Source: Limanda limanda
Taxonomy: Eukaryota; Chordata; Actinopteri; Pleuronectiformes; Pleuronectidae
Direction of reading: 5' to 3'
Assembly (NCBI RefSeq): GCF_963576545.1
Contig: NC_083639.1
Location: 18,853,118 to 18,917,117, forward strand
DNA: 64,000 nt
Below the pieces are notes generated by a model that worked only from the letters and a program-made list of their open reading frames with translations, was not told the DNA's origin and made no database searches. The position numbers were made by a program, and so were the translations under genes. Each line of letters opens with the position of its first letter. The stretch's first letter is position 1. Below, piece by piece: positions 1 to 11,500 of this stretch.

Positions 1-844
1 TGAGGATTAGTCCAGACCATTGCCTGAGAGCAAGTAAAAGTCTGACCATCAACCTCAACAAATCAACACAAAACACACAACCAGCAAAACCCAGTGTGTA
101 ACAAAAAGCAACATAAAGTCTGTCTATGGGATTCAAATATCCTACCCTGGGAAAAGATAATAAATATATAATTGCCTCATAAAACTATTTCAAAACAACA
201 ATGCATACGAGAAGACAAACCTGTCCCCTGTTTTTGTTGAACTTTCCATAATTCATACAGCAAACAGTGCTGGATCCTGCTTAACTGGTTCGCTCTCTAT
301 CAGCAAAGTAAACAAAACTAAACAAACAGCGAGAATAGACAGACATGTAAAAGGCAAAACGAATCTAAAGCTGTAACCGACAAACAAGCAGAACAAAAAA
401 AAAAAGAACAGCTGCATGAACTGAAAGGGAAACAGCAAAATTTCTGACAAGCACGAACAGCACAGTTAACAGATAAACACGAGCCACTAAACCATACAAT
501 CTTATTTCAGATATAACACAGTAAATCTAATGTACATGAAACTTGCTTTCATGTGTCAGAACAAGACTGTCAACTATCAAGTGTCTCACCGGCAGAGTAA
601 AGTCCGGTAACTGCTCCTCTCCTCTCATACAAACTGCATGACAAAAATTTACCAATTACAATGACAGAACATCAACGACAGACAGACGATAATCCTCCTT
701 TTCTCTTTTCCCTGGTCAAATTAAATTGTGAAGTTTCTTTTTTACACAAGAAAGCTGGCAAAATCACACAAATCAATCATATTGACAAACCTGACAAACT
801 CCATTTAGCTGGCAGGGTAAACAGAGTGCCGGGCCACGCGGTGT

Positions 845-1116
845 GGAGTGAAGCAGAGCGGAGAGCACGGCGGCGAGGGAAGGAGAGAGAGAGAGAGAGA
901 GAGAGGGAAGAGAGAGAGTGAGTCAGAGAGAGAGAGCGAGAGAGGTATCGTGGCTCACAGGCTGTCAGGCAAGGAGGCTGAGGAGCAGGCGCTGCTGTGC
1001 TGTGGAGTCTCCAACCTTCCTCGGGATACAGACAGATTGCACGTGCGAGGTTGCTCCCTGGCTGACAAGATACAAAACTATCCAATCAACCACGCCCTTC
1101 TCCACCAATCACAAAC
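845..1116 (-). promoter_or_regulatory. Promoter-like cluster: two CCAAT boxes flanking CACGCCC, next to CpG/GA-rich DNA
   Basis: CCAAT occurs at 1082-1086 and 1105-1109 with CACGCCC (a KLF/Sp-type box) between them at 1091-1097. CpG-containing GA-rich sequence follows at lower coordinates (845-1060). For a minus-strand start near 900-1050 the boxes would lie about 50-150 bases upstream, as in NF-Y-driven promoters. FOXP1 is known to use internal promoters for shorter isoforms, which makes a sense-strand start here plausible. No TATA box or initiator was identified, so this is a hypothesis. Confidence 0.3.
882..945. repeat. Imperfect (GA)n tract
   Basis: Purine-only dinucleotide repeat broken by GGAAG, GTGAGTC and GCGAG. 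It sits in a locally CpG-bearing, purine-rich stretch beginning near 840. Confidence 0.95.
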
Positions 1117-2224
1117 AGTCCTCTAAACATAATTAATTCAAATGGGGCCACACAACAGGGAGCCGCAGGCTGGGCTGCAGGTGAACCCGTGCCTTTGTGA
1201 AGGGGCCGATTGAAAAAAAAAGAAGGAAAAAAAGAGAGGAAAAAAGGCACAGTTGACGGCTGTTAACCCTTTGACCCCTGCCGGGACTCCGCCCGTGCTA
1301 TTGAAACAATGGGAGCCTGTAGAAAAGAGGCCCTTTAATTAAACAACAGATAAGTAAACACAGCTATACAGCGGAAAGAAAGAAAAGTGGCCCCCACTAT
1401 CAGCCCCTTTATTGTTCTCTTAAATGGAAGTGTTTACAGTGCCAGAACAAAGACACAACTCATTTCACATGCCGAAAACAACAAACGCACAAACAATTCA
1501 GACGCTTTGTAGTTATTTACACTTTTTTTCTTCCTTTTAAATTTCCCATGCTGATACCACATGTTGGCCATTTTATTTTTTGAATAAAATGGTGTATTTA
1601 TGAGAACAGTTTGTTTTTCCTCCAACATGTACAGCTTCAGTGTGTGCTATCACCATAACATGCAACCCAGTGCAATACACCAAGTTTATTTTAGTGTGTA
1701 TGTGTATATTTGGTCATAAAATCTAACTAATCAGCATAAACTTTCCCCAGTTTTTAAACACTTATAACTACAGTCTGGTCCCAGACAAGCTAAAAGCACT
1801 TACATTAAAAGCTAACATTACACAAACTACCAGGCAATCCATCCAACTCCATCCCAATGAGAGCAATTAGCTGTCATGATATCCTCACACTCTTTAACAC
1901 CCATGTGCACTCAGCGAGGGGAAGAGAAGGGAGAGGGAAACAGGACCCTGCCACCTACTGGAGATCTTAATGAACTCACCGGGAGAGGATGGAAAGCTTG
2001 TCTCCTGCCCCTTTACATTACTCTTAACCTTCAAACGAAACAAAGGCACCTTTAGGCATTTAATGTAATCTAAACCATGTGTATATTTTGTTGTACACAA
2101 CATTAAGATATTAGAGATGTTGCTAACCAGACCAACTTTTCGTTAAAACAAAAAAAATCAGCTTCAATAAGTTGCACAAGCCCTTTAACATGAATTAGAG
2201 GAATGGTATGAGGCAAGATTAACA

Positions 2225-2545
2225 CCTCACTTTGTTAATTATCATAACAATAAACACACAGCTGAATAACAGAGCTCTAAAACACAGCTCATATCAACAG
2301 CTATAAACCCTTGGCCAGGGATGAAGGAATGTTCATGGGACGCATTCCAGCCGCAAACACACTGGTAAAATAAACAGAGCGCCTGCATAACACGCCACTG
2401 CTCTCATCTGCTAATAACTAACAATGAGCTCTGCTAAGCTGGCCTGACCTATATAAATTATTGACTGGGACACCTCAAGTGTCAAGAGTGACAATTCCAA
2501 TGCATATCATAGGGAATAATTAAGTGGAAGAGAGGCCGCTTTTAT
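2225..2545. other. Conserved-element-like intronic block with forkhead-type motifs
   Basis: Contains TAATTA at 2236-2241 and the forkhead-type motif ATAAACA at 2250-2256 and 2370-2376, in complex sequence without simple repeats. Introns of developmental transcription factors commonly carry enhancers of this texture. Conservation was not tested. Confidence 0.3.
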
Positions 2546-5240
2546 TTTCTATCTGACACCCTCAAGACGGCTCACACAAAAAGACAGTGACATGCCGGCA
2601 TGTGCCTACAACTGCACGCACGCACATCTCACACACAAATGCACACACGTGCACAGAGTGGTTTAGGCTATGGCCACACTCTTCTCCCCCAGCACGCTCC
2701 CTGGGGTGGCATGTCGGCGTATTCTCAATAAAACACCTTCTTAGCAGTAATAGGCCACTGTTCTCATTTCAACGCTCCCAAAGGCCTCATGATAAATTTA
2801 GCAGACACACAGTTCAAGCTTCTCCTCTCACACAGTGTCTTTCTAATCCATTGCCTCTGTGCCTGCGATATGTAAAATAATTACACATATGTGTCGATGC
2901 CATTCGCACGCTGTATAGATTTTTTTCTTTTCTCTTTTTTTGTTCCTGCGCTACGTGAAACATCAATATCCTTGAGCCTGAACCGGCGTCCCTAGTGATA
3001 GTTTACAGAGAGCGCTGAGCGATTGTGTTCATGACAGAGTGGATGACATTATAAAATACTCCCATTTCCTGCTCGAGTTAGAGTGAAAGTATGAGTTAAT
3101 GTCTGGTCTGGCCTGAGCGCTGCTCCGCTCCGCTCTGGCTAAAGATAACGACTCAGCTCCATTTACAAAGCCTTTCCCAAAACACTAACACAGCCAGTGA
3201 ATAAGCTACACCGGCATGCCAGCCAGTGTCTTACTGCTACCAGAGAAAAGAGAGGGAGAGAAGCGGAGAGGAAGAGAAAGAGGAGTAAAATACAGAAACT
3301 ACACTCATTCCTTTTCTTGAAGGGCTTTGGTGACCTGGACCATTGTCATGAGAAAACAAACACAGTGTTTCTCGGTGTGTGTGTGAAGTAAATCACTGTT
3401 TACTGATGGGAGTCAGCAGGGCAGGTGTGGGACCTATATACATAACAGCTGCTCTATATAATCGCCAAGGCAACAGAAATACTTTTTAGATTCACATCAG
3501 CACAACAATGTGTGATATTTCTAATGCTTATTTATTTTTATATATATTTTTATATATTACATGCCCCCAAAGTCAATGGAGAAACAAAGCATTTAATTAC
3601 ACATATTAATCAAACACTTAGCGACTATGTTTTCTAAGCTATAGAGCAAAGAACCTACACATGACTTGAGGAAAAAACGAGACCCTTAATTTAGACGCCA
3701 GAGAGTTCACTAGTAGTTAATTGGCAACTGTTGTCCCTGTGCGATAGACAATAGATAAATATAAAAGAAACAACAATAATAAGAATAATAAAACACAGTA
3801 GAGTGTCATTTCTCAACACAAAAGCCTTTTTGGAGAGAGTATATTTGAAATCAAGGATAACAAAATCAATTGTGTCTTTTGTTATCTTTCTTATGTAATT
3901 TTAAGCTGCATTTATTTCATATTTTTTATATTTGTCTCTACTCTTGTTTCTATCTTATTTTAATATTTATTTGATCTTAATTTATTGTTGGCGATGTGTC
4001 CTTCTAAAACTGAATGGATTACAACTGTCATGACACATCAGTGAACACACCTTTTAACGTCCACAACCCACTGCTTCTGCTTCATGACTGAGGTTATCAC
4101 CTAGAGCAGAGTGGAGTAACAGTAAGTCACGCCTGAGTTACATTCCCTTTCTCTTTATAACTGGGGCTTTGATTATTTACTTTTAACATCATCATTCAGG
4201 TTCACACTGTTTAGTCAGCACATGTGAACCCTGTATTTGCAAAATATTTCCTGAGGGGATTCGCCAACCAGTTATAACGAAGCTTGTGTTATGGCGAGTA
4301 CTGTCAAGTGTGGTTTTTCAATGAGTCAAAACAAGAACACTTCTTGGTTTGAGCAACATCGATTTTAAGTAGGTGGGGGAATTTCTGCCCGTTCTTGTTT
4401 GCAGATTGATTCATCTTTGATTTTAATCAGTTACTATATTAATAAACAGAAACTCAGTACACGGTGTTTGCAAAGGTTAAGAACAGTCAATCTGTGGGGG
4501 GGGACATGGAGGTAAAAATAACCTGACTGCTTAATATGAAGTTTATATAAAGCACCGGTAATTTGGATTATATTAAACTGTAATTAATCTGCTTTGATAC
4601 ATAATCCAGAATATATGAGAATTATTGTTATAATAGAGTGGCAAATTCATGTTTGTTGGTAGGTGGTTCTTATAAGCGTTTTTTAAGGAGGACTCAATAT
4701 ACGGTGCCAAGAAAGCCTATGGCTCTGCTCACCTCTGTGATTAAGTGTTTATCTAACCTTATCAGTGTTATGAAATAATATTTGTTAGCCCGTCCGTCCC
4801 ACTTTCCAACACAATTTATTTCAATAAACAAGGCAAGTGTGTTGCTTCCATGGTTTGTGAAGACTGCGTGTACAACATGGAGGCTGTGTGCATTGATGGT
4901 TTACTCTATCAAGTCCAACACAAATATGAGATACAACAAAGTCCTCATGTAGCTGAAGGCCTTTCTGTCTCTTGATCTCTCTCCTGCCGTCTGCATGAGA
5001 CAGTATTTCTTTTCCCCTCCCTCTAACTAAAAGTGAAAATTGTCGCCAAGATTTCAAAAGTTTTTTGTCTCAAGTACCTTGTGCATCTGTAAGCGCGTGT
5101 TAATGCAGTGGGATTGTGCATCCATCCATCCCTCCACCCTTTCGCAAAGGGCGTGTGAATCATTCCAAACAACATACACTTGACATCAAGATACAGCGCC
5201 AGAGGATGACACAAAGATACAACAGATTTTAAGGAGATGG

Positions 5241-5266
5241 TGTGTGTGTGTGTGTGTGTGTGTGTG
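5241..5266. repeat. (TG)13 microsatellite
   Basis: Uninterrupted TG dinucleotides followed by CTGTCTGGG. Confidence 0.97.
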
Positions 5267-5449
5267 TCTGTCTGGGTGGATGACTGAGTGGGGGAGAGGG
5301 TTGAGAGGGTTCACTGCTTGAAGGGAAACATCAGGCCTCAAATGAAAGGAGCGTCCTGAAAATGGTAGTGTTGCTCCCAGCGCTGTGACTGGAGTCAATT
5401 CGACAGTCATCGTCTTGGCTCGGAGAGAGCTCCCAACACCCCCACCACC

Positions 5450-5660
5450 CTCACACCTCCTCCTCTTCCTCCTCCTCCTCGAGTCTCTGCTTGGCTGCGC
5501 GGAACTGGGACAGATGACTTCATTCTGACAGGATTATCCCAAACCTGGTTCTAATCTATACCGTACACATAATACATTTTTACAATATGACAAGGAAAAC
5601 AAGCAGCGAAAGCGACGGCCCGATCCTGCGGTTCCACGCGAAGCATCGGCCCGAATTCTG
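5450..5660. other. Locally CpG-enriched block with a CTC-rich run
   Basis: A CCTCCTCTTCCTCC-type run at about 5455-5480 is followed by CpG-bearing sequence (TGCGCGG, AGCGACGG, CCACGCG, CATCGGCCCG) up to 5655, unusual for the surrounding AT-rich intron. It could be a small alternative exon, a promoter or chance. No ORF or splice pair stands out. Confidence 0.25.
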
Positions 5661-6976
5661 TGTTGATCATTCCTGACAGATTGTATCACCTCAGAGCAAC
5701 GCACGCGTCAAAATGAGATGTCATTACGACATCACCTTGAGACTTTTTACAAACACAAAGAGACGAACTCCTTCTGAGGATCACGCACACGACTGATGAA
5801 TTATGGGATTTAACTGTTGAAGACATGAAAGCTCTTCTGAAGGATATTTCCCTATAGCATGTTGATATCAACCAAACATTCAAGAGGTTAAGGACAACAA
5901 AAAATATATTTTCAGGATAAATGCGATGCAATGCTATAGGGAACGCTATCGTTACTAAAATGTAGGGTGGTTAGTTGTTGAAACACTTATTACAATTGTT
6001 TTTTTCACCGCTTTTTATCCTATTTGTTGAAATCCTTTCATGATAGCCATCAATAAATGAAGTCTTAATATAAAAAAGACAGTATCTGTTGTCCTCGCAG
6101 GACTGTAATAAACACGATAAATCATTCATTCAGCCCGAATGAAGCTTCTCCAGCAGTACCTACCCCATATATAAACACATAATATGGCATTTTGGCTCTC
6201 CTATCAAGAGTTACATCTGCATACTCTGTGAATTATCTCCTGTCCTGTGTGGTACAACCTGCAGAGATTTGAACGTTGACTAGTTAATCTTGGCGAGCTT
6301 AAAGTAGTCGTTAAGTGAATCAATTAGAAACTGGCAAGGCTTTGATTTGGTTGACTGATCTGGGAGTATGCCACCATTTCCTCTGTCCCGATATATTCTC
6401 CACTTCTTTCTCTTAGCTCCTGCTTCCTTGCCTTACTTTTTTCCTTATAAATATTTTTTAATATATCCTATTGTTATGTTGGCCAAGTCTCCATATGCGT
6501 AAAGAGAATCTTTATCTCATAGTATCTATCCAAGAACATTAATCCAGTCTTGTGCTCACTGTCACCTCGCCAGTGGGCTACCGCTGCCATGCCACTTTGG
6601 GCCACTGGCCGACTGGGCTGTGGGAACACCTCGAAATGCTGCCTCAGATCACCCTGCAGCACTGGCTGAGCTCCAGCTGACAGGCTTCGGCCTAGCGCTC
6701 TAATGACTTACAGATTGCAGCGCTGTGGTATACATGTGTCAGGACAATGCCATGGGCCTACTGCAAAAACAGTAGGAGAGGGAGAGAAAGAGAGCCGGCG
6801 GCTTCTCCCTGTCCTGTCAGACACAGGCTTGGCCCCTGGATTGTGTCACATCACGCTTCCCCCCAACAGACCACAAATGAAGGATGTGAAGAGCAAATGC
6901 GGGAAGGAGGGGCGTTGGAGGGGGCGCTCTACAACTTAAAAGGCTTTCATCCTGTAAACTGAAAAGACATTATCTT

Positions 6977-7661
6977 TTGACCTGGAGGTGCCCTCTGTGA
7001 GGCTGTACACTGTGGTGTGAAAACAGAGAGAGAAAGAAAGAGAAAGAAAAAAGGAAACCCAGAAGAAAGAAGTGTGGACTGTGTCTTCAGCTAGTAAGAG
7101 TGCAGATAAGAAAAATGTCTGCTGCCACAGTTTTGAAGCTTTATCATCGTTTTTTCTGTGTCTGAGGAATAACAAGTAATGCACCTTTGACATCATGAAA
7201 ATGTTCAATGCAACATTTATCAGATAAAAGTGAATCGTGTATCCAATTTGAACACAAAAGGCCAAGACATGATTACAATAAATACGATGAAACCCAATGA
7301 AACCCAAAGTTCTTTACCATGAGCTCCTCACTTTAAGATGAACATGAATAGATTACATGAGCATATCACTAACATATCTGTATCAGCATTTGTTTTCTAA
7401 TATGATGTGACATTTTATAGGATAAACAATCCAGAAAAGATGTTTACATGGTACGTATAAAAATATATATTTTCCTAATTCAAGCTCATGTATTATAACA
7501 TTATATGTAATATTGTTTCAATTGTGTTTTCTTTTTAAAATGTATAACATTTAAAATAGTGTATATATTATTTAGAATATATAAATCTATAATCAATAAT
7601 GATTTATAATAAAGTTTATTTATGGTAAAGTACACCCTCACAGAGGGCACCTCCATGTCAA
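6977..7661. mobile_element. 685 bp element bounded by 32 bp inverted repeats
   Basis: TGGAGGTGCCCTCTGTGAGG at 6983-7002 is matched perfectly as its reverse complement at 7636-7655. Adding flanks, 6977-7008 and 7630-7661 pair with two mismatches over 32 bases. The interior is AT-rich with no transposase ORF. This is what a non-autonomous DNA transposon (MITE) looks like, but no convincing target-site duplication is visible. An alternative is two opposed fragments of one repeat family, because the right end runs straight into the MITE-like stretch at 7663-7830. Confidence 0.5.
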
Positions 7662-7662
7662 C

Positions 7663-7830
7663 AATATTGAACCTCACATTTCTTTGTGATAAGGGTTTGA
7701 CAACATCTGCGTAATCCTTGCCAAATAATTGTATAATATATAAATCAGCCGATATATCTGAATAATAATTCTTTACTACTTCAGCATTGGCCGCTAAAAA
7801 TCCTTATCAGTCGGGTTCTAGATGATACAT
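7663..7830 (-). mobile_element. hAT-type MITE end
   Basis: The stretch CAGCCGATATATCTG, then TTGGCCGCTAAAAATCC and TTATCAGTCGGGTTCTAG, resembles the end of a common fish MITE family ('ATCGGTCGGGCTCTA'). Its first part matches, in inverse orientation, 21.55-21.66 kb (shared TTTGTNATAAGGGTTT and ACCTCA blocks). The element is degraded and its other end is unclear. Confidence 0.5.
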
Positions 7831-8364
7831 AAAAGCTTTCAAAGTAAGCTAAAAGAAAGTTAACTTACCCTCAACTTTGCAGACTATTTCTGTTTTGACC
7901 GCAAGTACAATCTCTCCTTAATTACATTTACATTTGTTAAGTTTATCTTTACTTTCCTATATTATTTACCTGCCTCTCTTCTAACTGGCGATTAACCCAC
8001 TCACTCAGTGCAGTCAGCAATGTGTGCACATGTCCACTACATGTGTCCACACATATAACTTCAGCTGGCCACTGGCCATAGCTCACACTGTACCAATGAC
8101 GGCCAGTCCCAGGCATTGTTCTGGATGTGAAACAAGCATAATCTCAGTATTACAACACAGCAAAGACACCATGTTGACACAACATCTTCAGCCCAGCTGA
8201 ATGCCACATAATCCTCTATAGGGGGTGGATGTCTACCCAGGATCCCTTGCAATGATGTGTAGTTAACCAGCCAGGCTCGCTAGCAACGCCACAAATGAGC
8301 TTCAATTTCTCCCTCCCCCCTACCTTGGTGCTGGTGGACTATCAGCGAGGGTCCGACAGTGTTG

Positions 8365-8565
8365 TTCCTAATTACCTATTTCTCCAATCCTGATCCTGCG
8401 GCTGGCATAATTAGTTACCTGGGGCTTCAATCCAATTTGAAGTGATGACAAGAAAGTGATCCATGAAAAAGTAATAAGTTAAATCCAATTTCAGCCCGCC
8501 TCTAATTAAATGCACATGGAACTAATGAGACAAACCCTACCATTTCACTGATAATGGTAATTAGC
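8365..8565. other. Homeodomain-motif cluster, probable conserved non-coding element
   Basis: Four TAATTA sites at 8369-8374, 8408-8413, 8503-8508 and 8558-8563 occur within 195 bases, together with two AATCCAATTT repeats around 8430 and 8483. TAATTA is the core of many homeodomain binding sites. The complex, repeat-free sequence inside a developmental gene intron suggests an enhancer. Cross-species conservation was not tested. Confidence 0.4.
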
Positions 8566-9320
8566 GGGGTGGGAGTTGCCGGCTCTTGTCGTTGTGCCAC
8601 TGTAGGTGTGAAGTGCAAAAGGTAGAAGTGGCATGGATTCTTTTAATTACACGTGTCACTCTGTCAATGTAATTTACTGGCTTTTTGACCAGTCAAGTAT
8701 GTTTAGCTGCTTTCCCAGGCAGCACAGCAGCTGTTTGTATATATGGTGTGATTAAAGCACCTCTAGGCTGCTGAGTGTTCAGCGGAGGCATCTTCACCCA
8801 GAGGCAGGGGTGGGCGGTGCAGGAGTGGGGGTGCTGCAGATATAAAACCAAAGAGCCATTTAATGCTGATCAAGGATTCTGAGGCTTGTTTGACTCATAT
8901 TTTTCCTCCTTTTCTGCTCGTGCGAGTCATTTTTTTTTAGATGTTCTGTGTATACTGTGCTTCATTATTTTTGATTTGAATAAGAATGAATTGGAAAGTG
9001 AGTCACATCTCCAAACGAGTAAAAGTCTGTGCAGGCTCCTCGTGCCTAATGGGAAGGACCGCTGAGATGAATGGAGACTCGTTCGCAGATCAGGTGCTTT
9101 TATGGGGTGTCAGCTTACTACACAGCCTCATAATTGTTGGATCATGTCTTTTGATGACCCAGTCCAGCTCAACAGAGAATCATTATCCGGGCTGTGTGAT
9201 GGAGATAGCGGACGTTCTGCTTACGGAGTGCTCCTCCAAAGCACGGGTTTGTTCTTGAAAGAGGAAGTGAGATGAGACTCAGGCCGTTCGTTTCTGGTGT
9301 TTCACCAAATATGTTTATGT

Positions 9321-9345
9321 GTGTGAGAGAAAGAGAGAGAGAGAC
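9321..9345. repeat. Short (GA)n tract
   Basis: Imperfect GA run, interrupted by an AAAG, following a short TGTGTG stretch. Confidence 0.85.
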
Positions 9346-10995
9346 GTGTGAGAAAAAAATAAAAGCAACAAGAGAAAGCACCAGATGAGGAAAAAAAACA
9401 CTAAAAACTAATGTAACACATGTAATACATCCTCGCTTGGAACAGCACACTGATGTTTATGTATGAACACTTGGCTTCAAACTCAGTGCTTATGTGGTCA
9501 GGGTGTGTTTAATTAGCAGAATACGTATTTTGGAGATAAACAAACACTTGCCGGGACCTGTGGCTTCTTTTTTTTCATAATGGTATTTTCAACCCAGCAA
9601 AAATGTAACACACAACATGAGAGAGCTGGCAATTTATGATGTTAGTTAGACACTACAGCAAGCCCGTGCTCTCTTCACAAGAACAGGGTAGGAGAGGCGA
9701 GGGGAGGGGATGTGGGGGAAAGGGCCCGACTCTCTTTTCAATAGCTGAGCGACAGCTTGGCCGAGCTCTCTGTATACATTAATAAATTAGAATTTTAATT
9801 TTGTCTTTGTCTGCAAGAGATGGTCTAGTACTTCACTATGTACCAACAACTGGCTGTACGCTGGAATCTGCCGTTGCGGTCCCCTCTGTTGACCTCTGCA
9901 GCACAATTCCCTGCCAGGCTGAGGAAACTGTTTAGTTTGATCCTTTCAACTTATTTGAATCCTGACAAATATGCACACAACTGAAAGGTCATCACAGTCA
10001 TATTTCATCCTCTGGAGCTATTCCGAAGACATCTGCACAACAAAGGGGCTTTTCACAACCTGACATTAGACCTAGCTGCTACAATGGCTCATTAAAAAGG
10101 GCCCCCAATGGGATGGTAAGGGCATTAAATATTATATATATACACACATAGAGAGCAGGGCCTCCGTATTAATTACCAAATATGCCCTCGAGTTATTTGC
10201 AATTTCACACTGACACAAACAACTGCTCCATTTCCAAACAAAGATATACATCTCTGAGTTTTCTGATCTGAAATTAATGAAAATATTGCATCAGATATGC
10301 AGCACTGTTCTCATTAAAAGCAGAAAAAATATGTTTTCTCTTTGCATCACAAAGGCAGTCCAAATAACTGTCCCAAAGCCTCTTTACCTCTCCCAACCTT
10401 CACACACTGCTACCCTTACTCCACCTCTCAGCCCCAACTACCCCTCCAATGGGCTTCTCCATAGCACCTCCTGCTGCTGGTGGCAGGAACCTGCCTCCTC
10501 TTTTGAAACAGTTCTGCTGTGTGTGTGATGAAAGGCAAACAGGGAGATCATGGAGCTTCCTCTGTACGGCCGGACTCACTTCTCTGTGGGAGGACTGCAG
10601 CTCTCTCACTTCTCTATTTCTTATCCCTCATTTCCACACTTTCTCCTGCTTTTAGCAAATCTGCACAACTCCTGAACAGAGCAGCACTGTCGACAACACC
10701 TCCACCTGAAATCAGGATCAATCGCATACACTAATGTGTATCATGTGTATGACCGTACTTGCCCAGCTGGATGAGGTCATGTGATCTAAACTGGCCACAC
10801 AGAGGCTTTCCTAATAGTCTGTCCTAGATATTTCACAACAGCAACCACCAGCAAAATGGGAGTTGAGATTAGTTCAAGGTTAAGGTTAGACATGATTTGG
10901 TCATGCTTAAGATTAGGGTGAAAGTTTTGGTTATGCTGTCCACGATAAATGGAAGTCAATACAAAGTCTTAATTGAGCAAGCTGATGCGCAAACC

Positions 10996-11044
10996 TGTGT
11001 GTGTGTGTGTGTGTTTGTGTGTGTGTGTGCGCGCGCGTGCGTGT
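10996..11044. repeat. (TG)n-(CG)n microsatellite
   Basis: TG repeats with one TTT break run into GCGCGCG and then GTGCGTGTG. Alternating purine-pyrimidine of this type can adopt Z-DNA. It lies about 250 bases inside the intron from the polyQ exon donor. Confidence 0.95.
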
Positions 11045-11292
11045 GGACTGCTAAATCACACATAATGCATGAGCACACAAGACTGCAAATGTTGCACTGC
11101 CAATTCTAATTTCCTGTTTGTGAAGATATTCTCGTGCCGGGCTTTTTTCGCACACTGTGTTCTAGAGAAAGCTGCAAAAGTTCTCTCCTTTTTTTGTTGT
11201 ATTTGAGCAACCACAAAGTCAAATAACTGAGCCTGATCTGATAATCACCAGACAATAAATAAGGCGGTTTCTGAGAATAACAAACATATTTA

Positions 11293-11298
11293 CAGTAC
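11293..11298 (-). other. Splice donor of foxp1 polyQ exon
   Basis: CTACAG is followed by GTACTG on the minus strand, a canonical GT donor. It leaves the reading frame in phase 0 after LQ, where the next conserved FOXP exon is expected to begin with VPVSVAMM. No such exon is seen between 1 and 11298. Confidence 0.82.
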
Positions 11299-11370
11299 CT
11301 GTAGGCTTTGCTGCTTGTCGGTGGCTTTGGGGGATTTGCGGCCAGTGTTTTGTTGAGACAGTAGTTGATG

Positions 11371-11439
<69 letters not shown>

Positions 11440-11472
11440 ATGGAGGAGTATCTGCCGAGCCACTTGTAGAGC
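11299..11472 (-). CDS. foxp1: foxp1 second coding exon with 22-residue polyglutamine tract
   Basis: This is the next coding exon after the one at 39.7 kb, in the Gln-rich repression region of FOXP1. After acceptor AG at 11473-11474 it reads ALQVARQILLH, 22 consecutive Gln, PHQLLSQQNTGRK and SPKATDKQQSLQ, then donor GTACTG at 11293-11298. It has 58 codons, phase 0 at both ends, so it joins the upstream exon in frame. Mammalian FOXP1, as remembered, has the same exon plan (ALQVARQLLL, a short Gln run, SGLKSPKRNDKQ, ALQ). ALQVARQ and KSPK..DKQ..LQ identify the family; the Gln run is much longer here. A competing open frame through the repeat reads poly-Ser, but its flanks match nothing and it ignores the splice sites. 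The following exon is not in the window. Confidence 0.93.
11374..11439 (-). repeat. Pure (CAG)22 trinucleotide repeat coding polyGln
   Basis: There are 66 bases of CTG on the plus strand, or CAG on the coding strand, with no CAA interruption. They encode 22 Gln in foxp1. His codons flank the tract on the N-terminal side (CAT) and just after it (CCT CAT CAA). Uninterrupted CAG tracts of this length are typically length-polymorphic, so the number of Gln may differ between individuals or be an assembly estimate. Confidence 0.97.
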
Positions 11473-11500
11473 CTAACAGAGAAAAACAAAAATAGTTTTT
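11473..11500 (-). other. Splice acceptor of foxp1 polyQ exon
   Basis: On the minus strand a T-rich run (TTTGTTTTTCTCTGTTAG) leads into the exon. The AG is at 11474-11473. The polypyrimidine tract and AG fit a strong U2-type 3' splice site and give phase 0 with the codon GCT (Ala of ALQVARQ). Confidence 0.88.

Larger units (their letters stand above)
1..11292 (-). other. foxp1 intron downstream of polyQ exon (5' part)
   Basis: This continues the gene on the minus strand toward the next exon, which is outside the window. I looked for the reverse complement of a VPVSVAMM/ITPQQMQQ exon and found none. The region contains a GA tract, a CCAAT/CACGCCC cluster, GT and GA repeats, a 685 bp element bounded by inverted repeats, a hAT-type MITE end near 7.8 kb and AT-rich conserved-element-like stretches. 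No other gene is supported. Confidence 0.7.

Noticed and set aside
11106..11489. 127-codon minus-strand ORF with a poly-Ser run across the CAG repeat
   Set aside because: It is the wrong frame of the foxp1 exon. The Gln frame has the FOXP1 flanks and matches both splice sites, whereas this frame runs through introns.
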